8,885 nt of DNA from Candidatus Zhuqueibacterota bacterium (GCA_022706175.1 JAKJDB010000076.1:1-8885), one strand, 5' to 3'. Shown: positions 1 through 6,843, counted from the stretch's first letter. A program made the numbers and translations. The notes: a model not told the origin generated them from the letters alone.

Positions 1-1
1 C

Positions 2-52
2 GGCTGGCCCGATGTAAGGCCGGATGAATCGGCCGAACACTTAAAAAAGTGA
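2..52 (+). CDS. C-terminal end of an upstream gene (partial, unidentified)
   Basis: The second frame is open from the window edge and reads GWPDVRPDESAEHLKK before a TGA at 50-52. The other two plus frames stop within the first 30 bases. The stop touches the AAAGGA ribosome-binding site of the next gene, an arrangement typical of adjacent genes in an operon. Sixteen residues are too few to name a family. It could also be chance open sequence, since only 51 bases are visible. Confidence 0.4.
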   Translation, partial: GWPDVRPDESAEHLKK

Positions 53-62
53 AAGGATCGAA

Positions 63-1280
63 ATGGACTTTCCATCTCAAGTTTCTTCTTCACCGGCCGC
101 TTCCGAACTGAGGAGCAGTCCGCAGTTTGACTGCAGAGAGCATCTGGACCCCAGACGCATGACGGTCATCATGTGGGATCAGGCCTTTCTCGTCCGCCAT
201 ATCCCAGGTGAGTCGTTCGCCGATTACGACCGGGTATTGAACGAGGCGAAGGAACGAGGGTACAACACGCTGCGGCTGGATCCGTTGCCCAATTTGATTG
301 AACTGGACAAGCCGGACAAGGTTTTTTCCTGGCTCGATCCGCAGCGTCCCTTTTTCCCCTGGGGCAATCGTCAGGCCTGTCAGGGACCTGCCGGCGCCTG
401 GCTGATCGAGTTCATCAACCTGGTGCTGAAGAAAAATCTCTATTATACGCTGAGCTCGTGGTGGTTCGATGAAACCAACTGGTGCGGCAAGGCCGGCATC
501 TCACCCGTTTGCAACCGCATACCCAAGGACCATCGCCAGGCTGCGGAGATCTGGATTCCGTTTCTGCATCAATGGAAAGAGCGCTTTGGCTTTAACAATC
601 TGCTGCTGGTGGATATCCACAACGAAGTGCCGTTCTTTATGAGCGGCTATAAGCACATGCTCAAGAAGGCTTTCGATCTGGACTGGGACCTGGGGCGGCC
701 GTTCAATGCGGAACAGATCGATTTTCTGGCGCAGGATTTAAACGGCGCCATGAGCATGCTGCAACGCGAGTTCCCCGAATTGCGATTCACCGCTTCTATC
801 CACGGCGACGAGCGCTGGTTGAGCGTGCCCCTGCAGTTTGACTGTCTGGATGTTCATTTTTATCTCGACGCGGATCCCCGCTGGTTCAACCGCACGCGGT
901 TCAACGAGTTCATCGCCGACGGCATTTATGTCAAGGATCAATGGTTCCAGGAGTTCAGCCGTCGCTGCGCTCAGACCCGCGACAGCGTGATGCCGATGTT
1001 GTTTCAGCGGCAGCAGCAGCGGCTGGCCCATTTCGCCGTCTGGTCGGAGCGGTTCGGCATGCCGCTTACCACCAGTGAATCATGGTCCACCTGGTACTAT
1101 TATGATCATCCGCATCTGGATTGGCAGTGGCTGCTGCAGTGGGCGGAGATGACCGTGGAGGGCGCCATTCGCCACAGGATGTGGGGCTGGACGCCGCATA
1201 ATTATGCGCAGCCGCAGTTTAAAAACTGGCAGGATGTCCGCTGGCATCAAAAGCTGACCAGCCGGTTCTTGAACTCGTGA
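63..1280 (+). CDS. Cellulase-like glycoside hydrolase (clan GH-A type TIM barrel)
   Basis: This 405-residue protein resembles the 'sugar-binding cellulase-like' family, thought to be (beta/alpha)8-barrel glycosidases related to GH5. Visible landmarks are the N-terminal MTVIMWDQAFLVRH strand (about 33-46), ERGYNTLRLDPLP (64-76), the DIHNE segment at 184-188 with Glu188 as likely acid/base (the Asn-Glu pair of clan GH-A), LDVHFY at 262-267, and TTSESW at 336-341 with Glu339 as likely nucleophile. WGWTPHN (374-380) would close the barrel near the active site. There is no signal peptide or membrane segment, so it is probably cytoplasmic and would act on imported oligosaccharides. The ATG at 63 is supported by AAAGGA at 52-57 with a 5-nt spacer; Met33 is an alternative that would start at the conserved domain but lacks this support. 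The substrate cannot be read from sequence. The family assignment is from recognition of motifs, and the catalytic residues are inferred. Confidence 0.8.
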   Translation: MDFPSQVSSSPAASELRSSPQFDCREHLDPRRMTVIMWDQAFLVRHIPGESFADYDRVLNEAKERGYNTLRLDPLPNLIELDKPDKVFSWLDPQRPFFPWGNRQACQGPAGAWLIEFINLVLKKNLYYTLSSWWFDETNWCGKAGISPVCNRIPKDHRQAAEIWIPFLHQWKERFGFNNLLLVDIHNEVPFFMSGYKHMLKKAFDLDWDLGRPFNAEQIDFLAQDLNGAMSMLQREFPELRFTASIHGDERWLSVPLQFDCLDVHFYLDADPRWFNRTRFNEFIADGIYVKDQWFQEFSRRCAQTRDSVMPMLFQRQQQRLAHFAVWSERFGMPLTTSESWSTWYYYDHPHLDWQWLLQWAEMTVEGAIRHRMWGWTPHNYAQPQFKNWQDVRWHQKLTSRFLNS

Positions 1281-1318
1281 GGCGCTGAAACGCTTGTTAG
1301 TTTTAATACGAGGTGGAT

Positions 1319-1361
1319 TCTTGCCGCGCGGGCGGTTTTTAGAGAGGCTCGCGCGGCAAGA
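1319..1361. terminator. Strong inverted repeat between convergent genes
   Basis: TCTTGCCGCGCG at 1319-1330 is exactly complementary to CGCGCGGCAAGA at 1350-1361, a perfect 12-bp GC-rich stem. GGC/GCT just inside can add three pairs, one of them G-U, leaving a loop of about 13 nt that contains TTTTT. It lies between the stop of the plus-strand glycosidase and the stop of the minus-strand alpha-galactosidase, so it could end transcription from both sides. Neither orientation has a U-tract after the stem, so it is not a textbook intrinsic terminator. It could instead be a Rho-assisted 3' end or an mRNA-stabilising hairpin. Confidence 0.55.
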
Positions 1362-1423
1362 TCCCGAGTGGCAACGCTGTCTTGCGCGTCAAGTGCGTAC
1401 GGCCGACCGGCGCCGCGCAGCGT

Positions 1424-3499
1424 TCACTCGTTGATCGCGCAATAGCGTATCAGCAGCGAACCCGGTTTGTACGGAATCGAGAGATCCATCCCTTCCATCA
1501 GCTCACGCCCTGAGCGCGTCACTTGCAGTCCATAGTCGGTATAATCCAGCGAGTAGGTTTTTTCCGGCGACAAGCCTTTCCATTCAACGCGCAGGGATTC
1601 CTGCTGATTGCCCGCACGCCTGAAGGCAAGGACGATGCCGTCCTGCTGCTCCGGTCGATGGAGTTGATAGGCCAACCAGACGTTATCCCGTGTATAATTG
1701 CGGCTGTCGGACAGGGGATAATAATCGCCATAAAAGTAGGGCCGCAGGGTTTTGTACTCGGCGATGCATTTCTGCATGGCGGGGATGGCCTCAGAGTTTC
1801 TTCCGGTGATCTCCCAATTCAACACCGCGGTGGCGCCCAATCCCGAGCGAAAGGTGTAGGCGTCGGTTTGATAGATGGCCGACCCGTGGATGGGCAGATA
1901 AAAGTTCAGGCCAAAGGTGTGGCATTGGTATCCGTTGGGTTCGCCGTACTGATAGTCCGTCCGCCACAACGGCGCACTGCGCGACATCGTCTCCAGATCG
2001 ATTCGTCGTCCGCCGCTGGCGCAGTTGTCGATGAGCAGGTTGGGAAAGGTCTCCAGCAGGCTGTCCCAAAACGCGTACAATCCTTCGATGTGCTTGCACT
2101 CGGAGATGCCGATCCGGCCCGGCGGATCATTCGCCAGCCAGTAGGGCAGGGGATCGAAATTAAAATCCTGACGATAGTAGTCGATCCCCTGCCGGCGAAT
2201 AAAATCGATCAGGTAATCCGTGAGCCACTGCCGTGCGGCCGGATCCCCCAGATTGAAAAGATAGTTGTCATTTCCTTTGAGTTTCAGCAACCACTCTGAA
2301 TGCTCCCGGTCGATCTGTGTGCCGGGCCGGACCCGCTCCGGTTCGAACCAGACCATGAATTTCGCGCCCGCCTGGTGCACGGCATCAGCCACTGCCGCGA
2401 GCCCGTTGGGAAACCGTTCCGCATCGACGGTCCAGTTGCCCACATTTTGCCACCAATCGCCATTCTCTTTGTCCCAGCCGCAGCCGCTGTACCAGCCTGC
2501 GTCGAGCCAGAACAGCTCAGGAACGATGTGGAAATGCTGGTATCGTTTCACCAGGCTGATGGCGTACTCTTCGGTCAGGCAATTGTACTCGCCGCAGGGC
2601 GGAGGATCGCCATAGTCGAAACTGCCGGACAACGGATATTCGGCAAATCGGCCGTTGATTTTTCGCGAATGATGGGCCAACATAAAACGGCGGAACTGAT
2701 TGTGCCCGGTCATCCGATCCGCCCCCTGCCAATGGAGCAGGCAGATTTTAGGAGAGCGGATCGATTCCTGCGGATGAAGCGATAATTGCATCTTTTCCAT
2801 GCCGGCGTTCAAGGAGATCGTCCGCTGATTCGCCTGCTGCACCTCTGCATACCATTTGCCGCTCCAGCCCACGGCGACCAGCAGGCCCTGCCGGCCGGGA
2901 AATTCGATGTTGAAGAACGGCAAAGCGGTGTTGTCGGAAGAGCGGCCGCCGTTGGGAGTGAGGTAGCGGCTTTTCCCCGGCTGCAACACATCGGTCAATG
3001 GTTGGAAATCGCTGCGCTCGGCATTGCTGCCCTTGGCATAATGCAGCGTGAACGCTCCGTTTTCCGCCGCCGTGAACGAGCGGGACACTACGGCCAACTT
3101 TTCGATCAGCGGCGTGTTTTTTTTAGAGGTGTTGGTCAGCCGCAGCATCCACTCCATCGCCTGAAAATCCGGGTAGCAATCGACCTGACACTGAATCTGC
3201 AAGCCGCTTCCCTGGTCCAGATAGGTGTAAACGGTTCGCTCCACATCAGGATTCGGCGCCGGTTTCTTTTCAACGGCGTAGGACCAATTTTTGATGAACC
3301 GGCTGGATGGTTCATCGTTGTAGCGGAACGAAAAAGGAGGGAGCGCCCCCTTGGCAAAAAGCGTCTTGGCCTGTTGACGCACATCGACGGCGCCGGCCGT
3401 TGTGTTCATCGCCTGCTGATCGGCGGCCGAGACCGTGAGAACCGTCCACAGGATCAGAATACTTGCCGCCCATAGCGATCGGTTTCTTGTTTGTTTCAC
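1424..3499 (-). CDS. Exported alpha-galactosidase, glycoside hydrolase family 36
   Basis: GH36 (melibiase) enzymes remove terminal alpha-galactose from raffinose-type oligosaccharides or galactose-decorated polysaccharides. Counted from the preferred GTG start (691 residues), the barrel shows LFWLDAGWY at 329-337, WFEPERV at 384-390, YYRQDFN at 441-447 with Asp445 as likely nucleophile, CASGGRR at 493-499, and LWRTDYQYG at 511-519 with Asp515 as likely acid/base. The N-terminal part is the beta-rich domain usual in the family, and a short beta C-terminal domain follows the barrel. The N-terminus is a signal peptide: basic VKQTRNR, a hydrophobic stretch, then SAA before DQQ, so the enzyme is probably periplasmic. 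The frame stays open to another GTG at 3550, but GGAGG at 3504-3508 sits 4 nt before the GTG at 3499, and the longer start would put 17 polar residues ahead of the signal peptide. The nearest upstream gene on this strand ends 439 nt away, so it probably has its own promoter. The exact substrate is unknown. Confidence 0.9.
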   Translation of the reverse strand: MKQTRNRSLWAASILILWTVLTVSAADQQAMNTTAGAVDVRQQAKTLFAKGALPPFSFRYNDEPSSRFIKNWSYAVEKKPAPNPDVERTVYTYLDQGSGLQIQCQVDCYPDFQAMEWMLRLTNTSKKNTPLIEKLAVVSRSFTAAENGAFTLHYAKGSNAERSDFQPLTDVLQPGKSRYLTPNGGRSSDNTALPFFNIEFPGRQGLLVAVGWSGKWYAEVQQANQRTISLNAGMEKMQLSLHPQESIRSPKICLLHWQGADRMTGHNQFRRFMLAHHSRKINGRFAEYPLSGSFDYGDPPPCGEYNCLTEEYAISLVKRYQHFHIVPELFWLDAGWYSGCGWDKENGDWWQNVGNWTVDAERFPNGLAAVADAVHQAGAKFMVWFEPERVRPGTQIDREHSEWLLKLKGNDNYLFNLGDPAARQWLTDYLIDFIRRQGIDYYRQDFNFDPLPYWLANDPPGRIGISECKHIEGLYAFWDSLLETFPNLLIDNCASGGRRIDLETMSRSAPLWRTDYQYGEPNGYQCHTFGLNFYLPIHGSAIYQTDAYTFRSGLGATAVLNWEITGRNSEAIPAMQKCIAEYKTLRPYFYGDYYPLSDSRNYTRDNVWLAYQLHRPEQQDGIVLAFRRAGNQQESLRVEWKGLSPEKTYSLDYTDYGLQVTRSGRELMEGMDLSIPYKPGSLLIRYCAINE

Positions 3500-3503
3500 A
3501 AAG

Positions 3504-3508
3504 CCTCC
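3504..3508 (-). promoter_or_regulatory. Ribosome-binding site deciding the alpha-galactosidase start
   Basis: On the minus strand GGAGG is followed by CTTT and then GTG at 3499-3497. The spacing is short but workable, and this start gives a clean signal peptide. The alternative GTG at 3550 has no comparable site in front of it. Confidence 0.6.
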
Positions 3509-3519
3509 ATGAAATGTGC

Positions 3520-3533
3520 TGTTATCGATTCCA
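3520..3533. promoter_or_regulatory. Candidate LacI-family / cre-like operator
   Basis: TGTTATCGATTCCA is a pseudo-palindrome centred on CG. It agrees with the general LacI/GalR-family pattern TGTAAnCGnTTACA at 10 of its 12 defined positions and fits the looser cre pattern TGnnAnCGnnnnCA. It lies 20 bases upstream of the preferred start codon of the alpha-galactosidase, just ahead of the ribosome-binding site, where a bound repressor could block transcription. Carbohydrate genes are the usual targets of this regulator family. No regulator gene is in the window and the site is single, so this is a prediction from pattern and position. Confidence 0.35.
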
Positions 3534-3708
3534 CTCTCTTTAGAGCCCACCCCGGACTGTTTTCTGACAAAAAGCGTAACCAGTGCAGCAGCGGTTGGGA
3601 ATGGAGAGGGGGCTGCATTTGGTTAATGCTTGGGTTGGCAAGCTGTTAAAACCACGAAGAGCAGAAAGTTTACGAAGAGTTTACAAAACGAATCTTCTGA
3701 TCCCTTCC

Positions 3709-3737
3709 TTTAAAAGCTCGACATTAAACTTAGTCAA
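3709..3737 (-). promoter_or_regulatory. Candidate sigma-70-type promoter for the alpha-galactosidase
   Basis: On the minus strand TTGACT (3737-3732; five of six bases match TTGACA) is followed after exactly 17 nt by TTTAAA (3714-3709; four of six match TATAAT). Transcription would start near 3702 and run toward the alpha-galactosidase, giving a leader of about 200 nt that contains the candidate operator at 3520-3533. It is the best-scoring pair I found by eye in this spacer. If the organism uses a Bacteroidota-type primary sigma factor, this consensus may not apply. Confidence 0.35.
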
Positions 3738-3784
3738 CAAGCCGACGGACACTTGAAAAGTAAATAATTACGGCGCTGGGATCA

Positions 3785-3810
3785 CTCGCTAATCATTCTC
3801 GCTGATTATC
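3785..3810. repeat. Imperfect 13-bp tandem repeat (two copies)
   Basis: CTCGCTAATCATT (3785-3797) is followed directly by CTCGCTGATTATC (3798-3810); 10 of 13 positions match. It lies upstream of the candidate alpha-galactosidase promoter, a place where an activator could bind two in-phase half-sites, but two imperfect copies may also be chance. Confidence 0.35.
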
Positions 3811-3938
3811 CATCTTATTATGCAGGCAATTTATTTGTTGCAATCAAGGCGTTCATCCGTTTTTAAGAGCCTGCTAGCAGAGCGGCCAGGCGGTGGTAAA
3901 ATACTTGATTGCCGCATTACTAAAATCTATTCCATTTG

Positions 3939-6128
3939 TTAAAAGTAAAACAAATATTTCAACTTGATCACATTGACTCGGTCGATCATGTGCATTCGCC
4001 GGGGCAGCAGCCGTCCGGAGGCGTCGAACTCGTCGCTGCGGTCCTGCAGTTCATTGAGGGCGAAATAGAACCAGCTTTTAGAGCCAAAGTTGTACGAGAG
4101 AAGAAAACCGCCGATCAGCCGGTCGATCCGGCCGGTGGAATGCAGCAGCAGATGGTCGACATAAACCCTGGCGTTTAGTCCATTCACCGGCGTCCAGGAG
4201 AAATAGGGTCGAGCATTAAAGGTGATCTCCTCCACCCGGCCTTTCGGATTGCCTTCGACCAGGACAGTGGCAGAGGCGCCGAGGTTCAGCACACGGCTTG
4301 CCTGCCATTCCACTTCTGCGCCGCAGTAGCCGTAATTCGCCAGATAGGAGCGCGAAAAATTATAGGCATGCGAAGCGCCGGCGTACCACTCACCGTTCCA
4401 TTTTGGCGAAATGTGATACCAGGAAGCGATATTCACCTCTTTTGAATGATAGGCGATCCCCACATCCTTGGTATTGCCGCCGTTCAATTCGATTTCAAAT
4501 CCCCATCCGCTGCGAAACTGCATGTTATATCCGATTACCGCCAGGTGATCGGTATAGTCGTCTATTTTTTCATAGTTGAGCATGATCCCTCCAAACAGCG
4601 AGGCCTCGCTCACGGTCCCGTTCTGAAAAAACCATCGCGGTCCGCTCAAGGTGGCCAGGCTCCAGGTGCCCTGCCAGGGGACGTAGCCCACCTCCTGAAT
4701 GTCGAACTGATCGCCGATATAGCGGGAACGCAACCCGATAAGAAATTTCTCCTTGGGCATCCACAGCCCCAGGGAGCCGGCATAGCCGCCCTGGTCGTTT
4801 TTATACGAGCGAGCGACCTGGTAGGCTACTTGATAGTCGGAAGAACGGAAAGCGCCGTCAAGGTCGATGACGCCGTTGTGGTTTTGGGCGTCGTTTTTGC
4901 CGACATAGAGCAGACCGATGGAGGAGTTTTCGAGAATCTGTCTTTTCAACCGCACGGAGCTGAACAGTGCGGCCGGTTCGGTGACGGCACTGCCGCGCTG
5001 GTCATATCGCTTTTCGCCGCACGCAGCAAAAAAGCCGCCATATTCCCACTGGTTATAACGGCCAAAGGCTTTGCTGCCCACCTGTAGCGGCACTTCATGG
5101 CCGTCAGAAAGCTTGCGGCCTATACGGCGAGAGTAAAAAAGCTCCAGGGGTTGATAAAAACCGGTGTCCCGCTGACGGCCCGAGGGCATAAAGACCTCAT
5201 TGCCCTCGGTGAAAAAGGGACGCTTTTCCTCATAATAGGTCTCATAGCGGGAGATGTTGAACTCGTAGGGATCGGCCTCGATCTGGGCGAAATCGGGATT
5301 GGCGGTCAGCTGAAAGGTGAGCCGCTGAGAGGGATTGTAAAAGATGTCGATGCCGGCGGTGGGGCGCGCTTGCCGTTTCCCCCCGGGTTCCAGTTCCGCT
5401 TTGTTCAGCGCCACCGGATACAGCTCCAGGTTGATGCCCTTGACCGACGGATGGTAATCCGTAAAGACCATGCGGCCGAATTTGGAAATACGCTGACCCT
5501 CGTTTTGCTCGTAGTGGTTCCAGTAGATGTCCTCACGATCTTTGGAGGTCCAACGGTCAAAATCCAATCCCCATGCGTTCAGCGTTTCATCGTACTGGAT
5601 GGAACGATAGGGGATTTCCATCTCCGCCGCCCAGCCCCAGTCATACACCCGGCTGGCGGAAAACCAGACCCCATCCCAACTGAAATCTCGGTCGCGTCCA
5701 TCATCCAGCAGGCGGCAGTCGCCGCGGTTGCCGCCGGCATAGACGGCGAACTTGTAAGCGCTGCGGCGATCGCCAAAGGTGTCGAGCATCAGCGAGACCA
5801 TGTCGCCGCTGAATTCGTCCTGTTTACCGGTGTTGTGTTGAATGTGCTCGCGTTCATCCCGGCACACGATCAGGCAGTACAGGCTGTTGCGGTCGGTGAG
5901 CAGTTTGGCGACGGTGTAATGCAGCGGAGGCCGGCCGTAGTAGGGCTCCAGTTGAAAGAACGTGTGGGTAGAGTCTGCTGTGCTCCAGACCGGATCGATC
6001 GCCCCGTCGACGACGACCGCCGGGTGCGCTGTTCTCAGATGCAGCGTTTTCTCTTCTGCCCCAGCGTCGGCTATGATCCATAAGGTCAAGAGCATGGTCA
6101 GCATTTTCCTGCAGGCGGCAAAGGCCAT
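3939..6128 (-). CDS. DUF5916 outer-membrane protein with N-terminal CBM9-like domain
   Basis: This 729-residue protein starts with a signal peptide (RK then a hydrophobic run, likely cut after AGA at 22-24). Next comes a CBM9-like, carbohydrate-binding-type beta-sandwich (about 27-220), recognisable from VVVDGAIDPVW (38-48), DMVSLMLDTFGDR and WAAEMEIPYRSI. The hallmark of DUF5916 follows: LTANPDFAQIEADPYEF (about 274-290), then NISRYETYYEEKRPFF and TEGNEVF. The remaining roughly 400 residues are alternating aromatic/polar strands typical of an outer-membrane beta-barrel, and the chain ends KYLFYF with a terminal Phe, the usual outer-membrane sorting signal. The family has no established function; binding or transporting a glycan is inference from the N-terminal domain and the alpha-galactosidase downstream. 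The start at 6128 has AGGAGA at 6134-6139 with a 5-nt spacer; an ATG at 6133 is in another frame. Assignment to the family is firm, the function is not. Confidence 0.85.
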   Translation of the reverse strand: MAFAACRKMLTMLLTLWIIADAGAEEKTLHLRTAHPAVVVDGAIDPVWSTADSTHTFFQLEPYYGRPPLHYTVAKLLTDRNSLYCLIVCRDEREHIQHNTGKQDEFSGDMVSLMLDTFGDRRSAYKFAVYAGGNRGDCRLLDDGRDRDFSWDGVWFSASRVYDWGWAAEMEIPYRSIQYDETLNAWGLDFDRWTSKDREDIYWNHYEQNEGQRISKFGRMVFTDYHPSVKGINLELYPVALNKAELEPGGKRQARPTAGIDIFYNPSQRLTFQLTANPDFAQIEADPYEFNISRYETYYEEKRPFFTEGNEVFMPSGRQRDTGFYQPLELFYSRRIGRKLSDGHEVPLQVGSKAFGRYNQWEYGGFFAACGEKRYDQRGSAVTEPAALFSSVRLKRQILENSSIGLLYVGKNDAQNHNGVIDLDGAFRSSDYQVAYQVARSYKNDQGGYAGSLGLWMPKEKFLIGLRSRYIGDQFDIQEVGYVPWQGTWSLATLSGPRWFFQNGTVSEASLFGGIMLNYEKIDDYTDHLAVIGYNMQFRSGWGFEIELNGGNTKDVGIAYHSKEVNIASWYHISPKWNGEWYAGASHAYNFSRSYLANYGYCGAEVEWQASRVLNLGASATVLVEGNPKGRVEEITFNARPYFSWTPVNGLNARVYVDHLLLHSTGRIDRLIGGFLLSYNFGSKSWFYFALNELQDRSDEFDASGRLLPRRMHMIDRVNVIKLKYLFYF

Positions 6129-6182
6129 TGCATTCTCCTAACCGTGCTGATGGATTCTGTTCTTGATTGACGAATTCAGCAA

Positions 6183-6188
6183 AGTATA
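6183..6188 (-). promoter_or_regulatory. Candidate -10 element for the DUF5916 gene
   Basis: On the minus strand TATACT matches TATAAT at five of six bases and lies 54 bases upstream of the DUF5916 start codon, which would give a leader of about 45-50 nt. The best -35 candidate 17-18 nt upstream (TGTAAC) is poor and lies inside the loop of the hairpin at 6198-6225. An activator-dependent promoter or a chance match are both possible. Confidence 0.3.
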
Positions 6189-6197
6189 CGATATGGG

Positions 6198-6225
6198 GCT
6201 GCCGGGGTTACATTTTTACGGCAGC
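6198..6225. repeat. 7-bp inverted repeat upstream of the DUF5916 gene
   Basis: GCTGCCG at 6198-6204 and CGGCAGC at 6219-6225 are perfect complements around a 14-nt AT-rich loop. It follows the NTF2-like gene and precedes the DUF5916 gene, immediately upstream of the candidate -10. It could end the upstream transcript or serve as an operator. No U-tract follows it on the minus strand. Confidence 0.35.
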
Positions 6226-6254
6226 GGGACAGGTCTCGTGTACGTACGAATCAT

Positions 6255-6288
6255 CTGCTGCTCCACGGACAGCAGCCTGCTTCTGCTG
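6255..6288. repeat. Three CTG/CAG units able to form alternative hairpins
   Basis: CTGCTG (6255-6260), CAGCAG (6270-6275) and CTGCTG (6283-6288) lie within 34 bases. The middle unit can pair with either neighbour, giving two mutually exclusive 6-bp stems with loops of 9 and 7 nt. On the minus strand this is in the 3' region of the NTF2-like transcript. It may help end transcription there, although no U-run follows. Confidence 0.3.
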
Positions 6289-6363
6289 ATCACCCGGTGG
6301 TCTATGACGAGGCCCTGGCCCGTGCATGTTGTGCACCATACGATGATGGGGGAGCCCCTGCAA

Positions 6364-6816
6364 CTAGTCGCAGGCTTTGCACCCCTTGTCGAAGATGATG
6401 CGCCATTTGCCCGCTGCTTCGAGCCGCCAGATGGAGGTAAAGGTGCCGGTGAGCTTGCCGCCGGGGTCGAACACCGGACCGCTGCTCAAGGCCAGCGTTC
6501 CGGAATCGAGGACCTCCACGGTCTCCGGCTGCCAGGAAAAAGGCGCCGACGGACCGTCGTAATAGCGCTTCCAGGCCGCCGCCACCTGTTTGGATCCACG
6601 CAGGGCTCGCTCTCCGGAAATAAAAATCGCTTCGCTTGAAAGAAAAGAGGTGAAAGCGGAAAAATCCCGTGCGCTCATGGTGGCGGCAAAGGCCCGTTCG
6701 CTGTCGATCACCTGTTGTCGCAACATCTCCACAGACGCGCGCCGTGAATTCGGCGCACAGGCCAAACCTGTCAGCAGGCCGATTAAAGCCAGCCGTCCTA
6801 TTTTGTGCATGGGCAT
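6364..6816 (-). CDS. NTF2-like / DUF4440 putative lipoprotein
   Basis: The 150-residue product has the look of a DUF4440/SnoaL-type cone fold of the NTF2-like superfamily: a helical start (VIDSERAFAATMSARDFSAFTSFLS, split by short turns), EAIFISGERALRGSKQVAAAWKRYY in the middle, and the terminal strands GTFTSIWRLEA and GKWRIIFDKG. Such domains bind small molecules or act as enzymes or dimerisation modules; the role here is unknown. The N-terminus is a short basic and hydrophobic export signal ending TGLAC with Cys20, which meets the loose lipobox rule although the -3 position is Gly instead of Leu. It would be a membrane-anchored periplasmic protein. AGGGAG at 6820-6825 lies 3 nt before the ATG at 6816 and 9 nt before the ATG at 6810, so the true start may be Met3. 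The macrodomain gene ends 27 nt upstream, so the two are probably co-transcribed. Confidence 0.75.
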   Translation of the reverse strand: MPMHKIGRLALIGLLTGLACAPNSRRASVEMLRQQVIDSERAFAATMSARDFSAFTSFLSSEAIFISGERALRGSKQVAAAWKRYYDGPSAPFSWQPETVEVLDSGTLALSSGPVFDPGGKLTGTFTSIWRLEAAGKWRIIFDKGCKACD

Positions 6817-6843
6817 TCTCTCCCTGTCGGAAATGATGAAACA

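Larger units (their letters stand above)
3500..3938. other. Non-coding spacer upstream of the alpha-galactosidase
   Basis: I see no convincing gene in these 439 bases. The stretch is visibly more AT-rich than the flanking genes and has frequent stops in all frames. It holds a candidate minus-strand promoter (3709-3737), a LacI/cre-like palindrome (3520-3533), short direct repeats (3651-3684 and 3785-3810), and a 10-bp perfect palindrome, CTGCTAGCAG, at 3871-3880. The palindrome lies about 60 nt downstream of the DUF5916 stop codon and might belong to that gene's 3' end, but no U-tract follows it directly. Confidence 0.6.

Noticed and set aside
1523..3475. Several long plus-strand frames opposite the alpha-galactosidase gene
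   Set aside because: All are antisense to conserved GH36 motifs and look like reading-frame shadows caused by GC-rich codon use.
3520..3533. IS or attachment-site core
   Set aside because: The palindrome has no flanking duplications, integrase or tRNA; its position before a sugar gene fits an operator better.
3551..3938. A small gene, tRNA or riboswitch in the long spacer
   Set aside because: No frame with a ribosome-binding site and coding-like residues was found, no tRNA cloverleaf landmarks (such as a GTTCGA arm with CCA end) are present, and no known riboswitch core was recognised.
5097..6083. Plus-strand open frame of 328 codons opposite the DUF5916 gene
   Set aside because: It lies entirely antisense to a well-supported gene, has low-complexity valine/alanine/glycine-rich composition and no recognisable motif; it is a shadow frame.
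6163..6639. Plus-strand frame of 158 codons beginning in the intergenic region with a TTGACG upstream
   Set aside because: Most of it is antisense to the NTF2-like gene, the translated residues look random, and the paired -10 (GATATG) matches only three of six bases.
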